Origin: Closterium sp. Naga37s-1
Taxonomy: Eukaryota > Streptophyta > Zygnematophyceae > Desmidiales > Closteriaceae
Length of the DNA stretch: 64,000 nucleotides
NCBI GenBank assembly: GCA_947471745.1
Contig: CANJKZ010000142.1
Location: forward strand, 2,616,501-2,680,500
Direction of reading: 5' to 3'
The notes under the pieces were generated by a model. That model saw nothing but the letters and a program-made list of their open reading frames with translations, was not told the DNA's origin and did no database searches. Both the position numbers and the translations under genes were made by a program. Positions 24,201 through 33,229 of the stretch are shown piece by piece (the stretch's first letter is position 1; each line of letters starts with the position of its first letter).

Positions 24201-27200
24201 CCGCACCCCCTCACCACCTCACCACCGCACCCCCACACTGCCTCAACCCCGCACCCCCACACTGCCTCAACCCCGCACCCCCACACTGCCTCACGGGCTC
24301 ACCTCCCCGCGCACGATGTAGAACGCGCTCTGCCCGAACTCCTCCTCCAGCTGCTGCACCAGTGCCGCGCGCAAGAACGAGTTCCCCGCCACCACCTGTA
24401 GCTTCACCGCCTCGCCCCCCTCGCCCTCTCCCGTCCCTGCTGCTGCTGCTCCTCCCGCCTCGCCTGCTGCTCCTTGTTTGGTGGCTGCTTCCCCACTGGC
24501 GGCACCAGCCTTGCCATTAGCAACGGCACCAGCACCACCACCAGCAGCAGCGGCGGCAGTTGGGGAGAGAGAGGCGAGGTGAGTGGGAGGGGGCGAGGTG
24601 GAGAGCACCCAGGTGCGCACGTCATCCACCAGCTGCCCCACTGCCAGCCGGTCCTCGGGCCGAGACAGCACTATGGGCGCCCGTTGTGGCTGCCTGCTGC
24701 TTGCATCCGCGCCTGCCCCGTTCGCTGCCCCGCCCTTGCTGCTCCGGAATGATGCTCGTAGGCGCCGCCTCTCCCTCTCGGCTTTCTCCAATGGCAGGTA
24801 GGGCACGCCTGGCGAGGGGGGAGATTGGGACAATGGGAGAGGGAGGGGTGGGGGGGGAGAAGGGGAGGGGATGAATGGGGAAGGGGTGAAATCCGGTGTG
24901 TGGGAAGAGAAGGGAGGACCGGGAGGGTGGGAAGAGAAGAGCAGACGAAGACCGTTGGAGGGGCAATGCAATGCGTGATGGGAGAGGTAGTGGGAGGGAG
25001 AGGTAGTGGGAGAGGACTGGATGGAGTGAACGGTGTGTGGGCAGGAGAGGTGGTGTAAGGCCAAAGCAGCAGCAGCGGCAGCGGCGGCGGCAGCAGCGGC
25101 AGCAGCAGCAGCGGCGGCAGCGACGCCAGCAGCAGAATCAGAAGAGATGGGGAGAGAGTATGGCATGGTTAGGTTGAGAAAGTGGTGTGCGTACCTTGGT
25201 AGACGAACTTGTTGAAGTCAAAGTTGTTGCGCGCTAAGAAGTCCATCGATGACGCCTGCTCTCACCGCACCGCACCGCACAGCACAGCAGCATGCATGCA
25301 TGCACAGGAGCAGCACGCGCATGTAGATGCACACGGCGTGCATGCGCACGCCCACACACAGACATGCACAGGCAGGCAAAGCCACAAGGGCTGTCAGAGG
25401 CAAGAGAAAGAGGTGGAAGAGAAACCAGGAGCAAACGGGGTGCTGCTGGCGCCACTGGGGCATGCAGCGTGTGGGGAAAAGGGGGAAGGAGCAGAGTGGA
25501 CTGGAGGGACGGGATGGGATGGGATGAATGGAGAGACGCGTTGCATGGCAACGATAGGGGTGAAGAGAGGTGTGTGTGTGTGTGTGATGAAACATGAGCA
25601 AGGGAGAACGTGAGTGTTGCGCTGTGTCAGACAGAGCCAGGGTGTGGTGTGGTGTGGTGTGGTGCGTGCAAGCAAGCGTGCCTGGCAGAGGAAGCGCAGG
25701 TCGAAGCCGGGGAAGGGGCGCGGGAAGATGTTGAAGTTGAACGTGTGCGCGCTGTACGCCGCCTTGCCCTCGTCCCATGCCAGCGCGCTGAACCCCAGCT
25801 GGACGGAGGGGGGAGGAGGAGGGGGAGACGGAGGCGAACAAGGGGGCGGAGAGGGGGTGGAGGGGAAGGGTGGGGGGAAGGAGAAGATGGTTGTTGTGGA
25901 GGGTTATTGTCCAGTGAGAGGGATGGGAGAGACGGGGCGGGGAGCAACTGGGAGAGAGGGGAGGGATAAGGGGGAATGTGTGAAGGAAGCACACAGGGGA
26001 GGATAGGGTGCCATGGGGGATAAAATTTAAAAGGCGCCCTCGTTCTGAAAAAAAGGTGCTCTAATGCCTTCTGCCTTCTCTTCCCTCCCACCTTCTCTGC
26101 AGTGCATTCTCTATCCCCCTCCGCACTCCCTCTCCGCAATAACAGCACTGTGCGGAAAAACTTACCGCGCCCCTGCGCCTCTTCCCCCCCTGCATTTCCC
26201 CCAGTGATAGAGCTGCACCGACTCAAACGTCTCCCCTGCCCCGCCCCCACAGCTCCACCACTCGCTCCGCTACTCCCCCAATGATAGTGTTGCACCTGCC
26301 TCCCGTCCTTTCCCCCTCACTGCCCCCTCAACCCCATTCGCTCCCCTCCCCTCCCTCCACTCGCTCCCCTCCCTCACCTCCCTCCACTCCCTCCCCTCCC
26401 TCCCCGCCCTCCCCTCCCTCCACTCCCTCATCTTCCCTGCCCCCCCCCCCTCACCTGCATGGTGAAGAAGCTGCCAGCGCCCTCCTTCACGCGCTCGTAC
26501 CGCTGCTGCGGCGAGTCCAGCAGCTGCAGCCTGCGCACACGCGCGTGGGCAGGGGCGGTAGCAGGGGAAGGGGGAAGGCGGGGGGGGGGGGGAGAGTGGG
26601 GGAGGCGGGGGGAGAGAGGGGGGCCGGGGGGCGGGAGGGGAAGAAGAGGGGATGGAAGGGAGCAACAACCTTTTTGTTGACCAAACAGTACCCCACCCAG
26701 CTTCTTCTACTTCCAACAAGTACCGAGAACTGGGACGAGCACAGCACAGAGTAGCACAGCCTGCATTGGAGGCCAGCGAGACTTGAAAGAAGTTTCAACA
26801 GCGGCAACAGCGAGGCCAAGCAGCGAGGCCAAGGGAGAGTTGAGTGCATGCAACCACGCCGTGCGTGGCGTCGTCAGTACCCGTAGTTGCTGGTGTTGCT
26901 GACGTGTAACCCCGTGAACTCGCCATCGAACGCCACCAGGTCGCACGTCTTTAAAGCCGCCTCGAGCGCCGCCAGACCCTCCTCGAAGTTCGCGCGAACC
27001 ACGTCCATCTCCACTAGCACGCCCGACCCCGCCGCGCTTTCCCCCGCGATTCCCGCCGCAACTTCCGCCGGGATTTCCGGCGCGCTCGCCGACCGAACGA
27101 GCGTGTCCGGCGGCGTCGGGCCCAAATCAGACTCTAACGCGGAATCAGAATCTAATCCCGAATCACCTGCCGGTGCTACCCCTTCCGCTGCTCTCTTCCC

Positions 27201-27677
27201 CGCGCCGCACGCTAGCCCGCGCGGGGCGTCGGGGCAATCGCTGGAAAAGGCGCGCGGGACGGCGGATGTCGAGACGCCTTTGCGGGAGACGGCGACGGCG
27301 GCAGTCCACGGGGCGATGGGCCTCCACGCGCGATTCGACGGAGGAAAGAGGATTAGCGGAAAGATCGGGCGGATAGCACGAGTTTCAGTAGGAGCAGAAG
27401 GAACTGCGAGATGCGTGCAGTGGCGACGAAGCGCGCCGCGATAGGCGCTAAAAGCGTGAGCGCAAAATGCGGCGGGGGGAAAGGGGGAAAATGGAAGCAG
27501 AGCGCGCGGAAGGCAGGAGGGGATGAGGCAGCGGGCTTGGGGGGAACAATCGGGGGAAGCTCTTAGGGGAACAGAACGCGCAGAAGTCGTGGGAGGTTTG
27601 GGTTTAGCAGAGTGCGCAAGTGGCGGCGCGGGAAGCACGTGCAACGGATAGGGATGACGTGGTAAGAGTCTCCTCAT
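12270..27677 (-). CDS. PARN: PARN, poly(A)-specific 3' exoribonuclease (plant AHG2 type), 9 exons
   Basis: My model, minus strand: exons 27677-26881, 26530-26455, 25798-25682, 25255-25195, 24808-24303, 23952-23689, 23465-22951, 22672-22597 and 13064-12270. They sum to 3,207 bp, or 1,068 residues plus stop, and all phases agree. The protein is a DEDD (CAF1-fold) deadenylase that shortens mRNA poly(A) tails. Visible catalytic residues are D251 and E253 (FDGEFTGL), D585 (HNCLFDLAYL) and D781 (HEAGFDAYMT). Other family signatures are MDFLARNNFDFNKFVYQG and the FPGGVYDTK segment. An RRM-like domain spans about 911-1000 (NRVNVMFWDVK ... VTWVDRTSAVVSV), followed by a charged tail. Residues 1-70 are rich in Arg/Ser/Pro/Ala with almost no acidic residues, which suggests an organelle presequence; Arabidopsis AHG2 is mitochondrial. 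Ala/Gly-rich loops make it longer than AHG2 or human PARN. Intron 3 is GC-AG (CAG|GCACGC). Intron 8 is 9.5 kb and holds a giant minisatellite. The start is the first ATG before the presequence. Confidence 0.92.
13065..22596 (-). other. PARN: PARN intron 8, 9,532 bp
   Basis: The donor is AAG|GTACCA (exon 8 ends at 22597) and the acceptor TCTGCAG|AGTGTG (exon 9 starts at 13064). Both junctions are phase 0, and they join the last catalytic-domain exon to the RRM exon. The other seven introns are 223-656 bp. Apart from about 90 bp at its 3' end and about 170 bp at its 5' end, the intron is the 15-bp array. Confidence 0.85.
13154..22428. repeat. Giant minisatellite, 15-bp unit, ~618 copies
   Basis: The unit is AGGTCATGTGGCAAG on the plus strand, repeated head-to-tail over about 9,275 bp inside PARN intron 8. 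The first about 1.63 kb (about 109 units) and the last about 0.6 kb (about 40 units) are essentially perfect. The interior, about 14,787 to 21,830, is scattered with single-base insertions and deletions and few substitutions. Because 15 is divisible by 3 and the unit has a stop in only one of six frames, it produces spurious giant frames (such as 12151-22476) encoding MWQEV, CGKRS or GHVAR repeats. On the transcribed strand the unit is CTTGCCACATGACCT, which has neither a GT nor an AG dinucleotide. Edge units are diverged (GCTGGTCATG at left, ATGCGGCGGGAAG at right). Confidence 0.98.
25064..25133. repeat. (GCA/GCG)n triplet tract in PARN intron 4
   Basis: An imperfect run of AGC/GGC triplets within the intron between the FDFNK exon and the R3H-region exon. 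It generates poly-Ala frames that are not coding in the model. Confidence 0.8.
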
Positions 27678-28528
27678 GCTTCATCGCCAAGAGTCGGGTC
27701 GGGTCGGATCGGGTGCTCCTGCGTACTGCATGTGACGGGTGCGTCTAGGTCTAGACGTTGCGGAAATAGGGGGGAAATGAACACTCTAGTCGGGAGTGCG
27801 TATTGGAGTGAGTCGGGTCAGGTCGTACAATTCATGCTTCAAGGCTGAGGACGGTTCCAAACGGTGGAAAGCGGCAATTTAGATCTACCGCTTTGCACCG
27901 TGACGAAACGAATTAGACCGCAGAGAACGTACAAAAGACGTGCGAGCTGACCTCGCCCTAAGTGGGCGCTAATAAAACAGCAACAGGGAAATAGCTGATC
28001 GTCAGATGGTTGAAGGTTATTCGGAACGTTATAACGAGGTACACCGTGGTTACTAGCCCGCCTTTTCAAATCGAATACCACGTGCACGTAAGGGCCGTGA
28101 AAGCGCTGGTCAAGAGGAGAGGTGAAGGGGGACGGCATGTCGAGGCGTGGCAGTGATTGCAAGGGGCGGATATGATTGATGGCTGCTGCCGCTTTTATAG
28201 CTACACTGCGTTGCGATATGATCGTATACACTGAAACTTGGTGTGAATGGCAGTTCACCTTTGTTCTCAAAAGCCTTTTTAAAACCAACCCTTGTTCTCA
28301 TGGTAAACCAGACAGGTCCATCTTCTCAGACATCATAGTTTGTAGGAAAGACCCCCCCAAGATTTAAGTTTTTGCATGCACAACGCTCTGTGCTGAGGGA
28401 CTGTTCCAACCACTTTCAGTCTTCTTGGTCAAGTTTGCTACTGGCAAAGCAGCCATTTGAACAAACTTAATTATAACTGAGGCAAGCTACAAAGTCGTGT
28501 AGTAACTTCGAAAGTGTCAAGTTGCATA
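27678..28528. other. Intergenic: PARN 5' flank / phosphatase-like gene 3' flank
   Basis: 851 bp separate the stop of the upstream phosphatase-like gene from the PARN ATG, both on the minus strand. A 149-codon minus frame at 27,839-28,288 has no recognisable domain and a composition unlike the neighbouring genes, so I do not call it. The promoter of PARN is expected here. A GTCGGGTCGGGTCGG-type short repeat lies at about 27,695-27,715. Confidence 0.5.
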
Positions 28529-31500
28529 TCAGTTGCGGTTCTTCTTTTGCAGCATGGGGGGCACAAGCCAGTCCATGTCGTCCATTCCTTGTAGCCACTT
28601 GTTCACTCCCGTCCGAAAGCTCTCCCCCTCTGAAGAACGGCACAGCACAAGGGAGTAAAAACCAGCGCACAGTGAGCAGACGAGAAAAATGCACAACCAT
28701 TCAAGGAACAGTTGCCGCTGAAAGGAGATGGCAGGGGTGTGGGAGCGCAACCCCAGTCCATAACCCAACCCCCATGACGCCCCACCCCATGCCCCACGGA
28801 AGACCAGCCCACCTGCGAGGCCAGCGCGGATGGCAATGAGGTCTGTGATCAGCCCGTCACAGCAGTCCACTATGTCATTGATGGCGGACCCCAACAGCTC
28901 CTGTGCCCCACGCACCGCGAGGAGGGGAGAGGGGGGGAGGAGGGGGAATGCAATTTTTGAGATGTTTGACGAAGCAGCCTGTGAGAGCAGTCCACTATGT
29001 CGTTGATGGCGGATCCCAACAGCTCCTGCTCCCCATGCCATGCACACACACGGGTGTTTCGAGGGGTGGTGTGGGGGAGGGGGGTTGCAGCAGGGGAGTG
29101 ATGAGAGGGGAGGGAGGAGAGTGGGGTCGGAAAGGCGAGATGAAGTAGGAATAGGAGTGACGTAGGGAGGTGTGGGTGGGTATAGGGATGGACAGACGGG
29201 AAGTGAGCAGTCTGTCTCTGAGGTGCCTAATAAACAAAGGAATACGAGTGACGTTGTGAGATGTGAGCACAGGGAGGGGCAGTCGTTGAGGTGACAAAGC
29301 ACATAGGAGGCTGATTGGTTGACAAGAGACACCCAAGACGCAAGACAGAGCAGAGGCACGGGTGAGCTGGAGAGGTGTATCGGGTACGGTGTATGCATGG
29401 AGGCATAGAGTGCGAGCACGTGGTTGAGCAAGGGAGGAGCTGCTGCAGGCAGTGACAGCGAGCAAGGAGTGGGAAGGAGCGTGGGGTGTGGTGGGGTGTG
29501 GGTGTGGAGTATGGGAGGGAGGGCGTACCAGCTCCTCGGGCCCTCCCATGTTGCCGTACAGCGGGTCGTCTATGTCATCCACCTGTAAGGGTGGGGGTGG
29601 TGGGTGACGAGGGCGATATGAGCCATGGTGGATGCGCGTGGTGACGAAGGAGGAAAGAAAGTGTGTGTGTGTGTGGGGAGGGGGGGAAGGTGGATGTGGA
29701 GGGCTTGTGTGCATCTGTGCAAGTGCGCGAGTGCATGTGTGAGAACGAGACAGACACAGAGCTTGACAATGAGCACAAAAGAGAGAGGTACTACAAGGAA
29801 CAAAAACACCATCAGCACAGCTGCATGAACCACTAAATTGTGAGAAGGAGCAAGGGGAGGAGGGGAGAGCAGGAGGCACTGACGGTTCTGGACTTGCAGA
29901 AGTCGCCCATGCGGCGCACTTTGGAGGAGAAGCGCGCAGTGGGGTCGATGGTGTCAAACACCGACACCTCCTTCAACACATCCGCTGCGTTGAACTGCCG
30001 AGGTGGGAGGAGGGGAGGAGAGGGAAATACAAAAAGGTTTATTTTTGAGTGGACTCATAAGTCACCTTGAGGGGTCGATGGTGTCAAACACCGACACCTC
30101 CTTCAGCACATCCGCTGCGTTGAACTGCTGGGGGGTGGGGCATGAGGCATGGTGGCGGGTGCATGGGGGCTGTATGAGGTGATGCTGGTCGAAATAGAAC
30201 CCCTCTCATCTGTTGCCAGAGTTATCATCGCCACACACATACATGCATGTCCCACCACAGCCAATGTTCCCTGCAAGCCACGCCTGGTGACAGCCTCGTC
30301 CGTTCACACTCTGGCTTTCACCCCGATCCGCTCTGCATGCACAGCACAGCACACCACGCTTTTCCTCAGCCTCCAACAGTCTCACTTTCCACCATCACCG
30401 TCATTCCACCTCTCCTTCCCATCGCACAACAGCACACAACACCTGACCCCACGCACGCACCTCATTTGCAAACCCCAAACTCACTCAAACCAAACCCAAC
30501 TGCACTGCAACAACCCCCACCACATTCCACCGCACCGCACCTTGTCCATGACGACGAGCAGGTCGTGCGCCACGACGTCCTCAGCAGGGCGCAGCAGCTG
30601 GGCCTGCCTGGCAGCGTCCACCGCCACGCCGCTCTGCCCCGCCAGCTGCACTACCCGCGAGTCCGGGCTCTCGCCCACGTTGTAGTCGCGCACTGCCTGC
30701 CAATGCCAACCAACCACGTCACAACCGGGGGGCATGGGAGGGGATTTGAGGCATCTCACAACACAACATAATATCGCATCACGAATCTGGACTCTCGCCC
30801 ACGTTGTAGTCGCGCACTGCCTGCCAATGCCAACCACACCCGGGGGGCATGGCATGGGGGACGGAGAATAGAGGCGTAGGTCTCACAACAACAAGTGTTT
30901 TTATTGTGTCACGAGTCCGGGCCCTTGCCCACGTTGTTGCTAGCGCACCGCCTGCCCCACCACCCATCCATGGGGGGAGATTAGTGTTGGGGGAAGGGGA
31001 CAGGGGGAGGTAGGGAAAAAGGAAAGGATGGGGGGGACCGGGAAAGGGTGGGGAGAGGGACAGTTTTGAGGCTCTTGTGACGGTTCAATACTCACCATGG
31101 CAGCTATCAAGCGCAGCACAATCTCGAGGCGCATCAGAATACCCTCCCTCCCCCCCTTCCCTCCTCCTCCCCCTCTCCCCCCCCCCCCCCGCCTCAACCC
31201 CCCGCACCTCCCCCAGCATTATCACCCGTCAACGCCCTCCCCCCCCGGCGCGCACCTTGGAGGAGCAACAAGGATGTAGTCGTCTAGCCCCTTGTCCCTG
31301 ACCATGGCCGTCAGCACCGCCTCCGCCACCACGCTGCGACATTCCCTAGGCGCGCGACCAAACTGGCGGATCAGATTACCCTCCCCTCCCCCGACCACCC
31401 CAAACCCACCACCATACCTCCCCGCCCGTTTCCCCCCTAGTCCCGCAACCCCCAGCTCGATCACCCCCAGCGCGCGCAACCCCCCCTTCCCCCCCAACGC

Positions 31501-32521
31501 ACCTTGGAGGAGCAGAGGATGTACTCCTCAAGCCCCTTGTCCCTGATCATGGCCGTCAACACCGCCTCCGCCACCACGCTGCGGCACACGTTGCCCTCGC
31601 TCACGAACAGCACGCGCACCGCCGTGCGCCCGCCCGGCCCGTCCACGTTGCCGTCGCCTTCCTGCGGAAGGGGGAGGTTGGGAAGAGGGGGAGGGGAGGG
31701 CGGGTCGGAGGGGTGGGGAGCAGGGAATAGGCACATGGAGAGGGGGGGGAGAGAGAGAACGTGGGGAAGTGGGCCGGAGGGAGGTTGTGGATGCGTTGAC
31801 CCACCACACTGCTCTGTGATTCTCAGCAAGAAAACAATGAGAGAAGGGCAAAATAACGGTGCTGATTAGCCCAGAGTGAATGTCATGGAATGAGGACGGA
31901 AGGTGGATGGAAGGGGAGAGGAAGGGGAACGGAAGGGGAGCAGAAGGGGAACGGAAGGGGAGCGGAAGGGGAACGGAAGGGGAACGGAAGGGGAGCGGAA
32001 GGGGAGCGGAAAGCGGATGGAAGTCGGATCGGATCGCCATGCAGTACAAATGACGACTTTTCAAACGCCTTAGTGGTCAACATAGACGAGAGTGTGCAGG
32101 GAACTGGGCGCGGCACGCGGCAATGGAAACACGCAACGCAATCGTCTCGTCCGCGAAAGGCGGAACGTACCTTGAGGCTGGGGAATGAGCGGAACACGGG
32201 ATTCACGCACGTGCTGCTCACGTCAAAGCTGCCCGCTCCCTCCCCCGCTTCCACCTCATCCGCCGTCCGCGCCGCCCCGTTTCCGCCGGAAGCTACCGCA
32301 CACACTGCTCCCTTTCCACCCTTCGCCACTCCGCGAATCCTTCCGCCACGGCGGATCACGGGGAGGGACCTCAGCCCGACGTCGGCTAGGGTTGACCAAT
32401 GGGAAGAGGAATCGGCGCATTTGAGTGACGCTGACAGGGGATTCACGGACGAAGACACGAGGCTAGTGGAAAGACACGCCATCATGGAGCAGGACATGAG
32501 GGACAGAGAGATGGTGGGCAA
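28529..32521 (-). CDS. LMW-PTP-like protein, nucleophile Cys replaced by Ser, 7 exons
   Basis: My model, minus strand: exons 32521-32171, 31661-31503, 30696-30541, 29994-29884, 29582-29529, 28900-28813 and 28629-28529. They total 1,020 bp, or 339 residues plus stop, and every junction is in phase. Residues 1-60 are Ser-rich and basic, like a plastid transit peptide, followed by a linker. The low-molecular-weight protein-tyrosine-phosphatase fold starts about residue 132 (VRVLFVSEGNVCRSVV). The classical P-loop is C-X5-R-S; here the first position is S138 (S-E-G-N-V-C-R-S), while R144 and S145 remain. The acid loop keeps DDPLYGN (D265, P266). Further segments are VVAHDLLVVMDK and a C-terminus ending WLVPPMLQKKNRN. 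Family members are about 155-160 residues, so this one is extended at both ends. Without the Cys it is unlikely to be a normal phosphatase; phosphotyrosine, phosphosugar or arsenate-type ligand binding is possible. Introns contain truncated copies of exons 2, 3, 4 and 6. Donor of exon 4 is GTCAGT. Confidence 0.85.
28984..29030 (-). repeat. Truncated copy of exon 6 of the LMW-PTP-like gene
   Basis: The stretch reading ELLGSAINDIVDC, with its CAG acceptor, repeats the start of the true exon 6 (28900 downward) with a few silent-type changes. It lies about 110-130 bp 5' of the true exon in transcript order and then diverges. Confidence 0.8.
30071..30126 (-). repeat. Truncated copy of exon 4 of the LMW-PTP-like gene
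   Basis: It repeats the first about 54 bp of exon 4 (FNAADVLKEVSVFDTIDP) with one silent change and an intact CAG acceptor, then meets a donor-like AAG|GTGACT. It lies upstream of the true exon 4 (29994-29884) in the transcript, so it could act as an alternative short exon, though using it together with the true exon would duplicate residues. Confidence 0.85.
30655..30955 (-). repeat. Three tandem copies of the exon 3 start, period 124-131 bp
   Basis: The start of exon 3 (AVRDYNVGESPDS) with its acceptor occurs three times: the true exon at 30696, a close copy from about 30,820, and a more diverged copy from about 30,951. Intron sequence with GGGGGGCATGG is repeated between them, so whole intron-exon junction units were duplicated in tandem. 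Confidence 0.85.
31253..31350 (-). repeat. Truncated copy of exon 2 of the LMW-PTP-like gene
   Basis: It repeats the 3' part of exon 2, from the CRSVVAEAVL segment to the GTGCG donor, about 90 bp. It lies 3' of the true exon in transcript order and starts inside the P-loop codons. The copy carries conservative changes (AMVRDKGLDDYIL versus AMIRDKGLEEYIL) and a 2-base length difference near its donor, so it cannot replace the true exon in frame. Confidence 0.85.
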
Positions 32522-32844
32522 TGGCCGATGAGCGGTGGCCCAACGCAGAGTCTTGATAGAGCAGGTCGCGGCTTTGCAGGTTGAAGTATGACGGTGATGA
32601 ACGTAGAAATGAGAAGGAGAAATGAGAAAATGTTATTGCTGCTGGATGGATCAGAGGCTGATGGGAATTGAGGGGCAATCCAGTGCGGTGCGGTAGGTTC
32701 CTGCACGAGTGTGTGTGACATGGCACCTTGGAGATTGCGCTGGACTTGGATGACTCCACGGTGCATGCTTCTTGAAAATTCAAATAACTACACCAGGTTT
32801 GGAAGCAAGAGGCTGGTTATGAGGGCAAATACAAGGTAGGTGAG
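32522..32844. other. 5' flank of LMW-PTP-like gene
   Basis: No separate gene is recognised. This sequence should contain the promoter and 5' UTR of the minus-strand gene. A 106-codon minus frame overlapping the gene start has no family resemblance. Confidence 0.4.
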
Positions 32845-33022
32845 TGTTATGAGTGCAATTGAACGAGCGAGTGAGAATTGCACTATCGAAGCAATCAATA
32901 CAGTCGAGCGAAAAGCATGAGCGAAGTTATATAGCGAAGCTAGCGTGGTAACGGTAATGCGGGAAATTGGGGTGCGCTACGGGCCTAGCGCCGAGGTTGG
33001 GAATTGCCGAGGCGGAGGTCCG
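32845..33022 (+). repeat. Dispersed repeat, copy 1, left half (split by E3)
   Basis: It begins TGTTATGAGTGCAATTGAAC and matches 55,921 onward. The right half resumes after E3, at 40,415. The two halves together make about 340 bp, the same as the uninterrupted copy. It could be a solo LTR or a non-coding mobile element; the class is not resolved. Confidence 0.75.
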
Positions 33023-33157
33023 TGTCAGAACATATATATAGCTTATGCTGTTGTGTAGGCTATAGTGGGGTATCCCATAGGGGGTACAACCCAATTAGGG
33101 TTTCCTATATGTACTCACTTCATTCATAGTTCATCCATCCTTGTTCAAATGTTCTCA
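33023..33157 (+). repeat. E3 5' LTR
   Basis: 135 bp, TGTCAG...TTCTCA. It contains the core TAGGCTATAGTGGGGTA, which recurs with small changes in the LTRs of the other copia elements in this window. Confidence 0.95.
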
Positions 33158-33229
33158 TGGTATCGAGCAGGTTCCCCCTTGGGAACTGTGCTTAGGGCCC
33201 ACCACATCGATTTTTTTTTTCCTGCCCGA

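Noticed and set aside
27839-28288. 149-codon minus-strand ORF between PARN and the LMW-PTP-like gene
   Set aside because: No domain, no family match recalled, AT-richer composition than the adjacent genes; likely flank.
30149-30771. Plus-strand ORFs of 174-178 codons
   Set aside because: They are shadows of the minus-strand LMW-PTP-like exon 3 and its introns.
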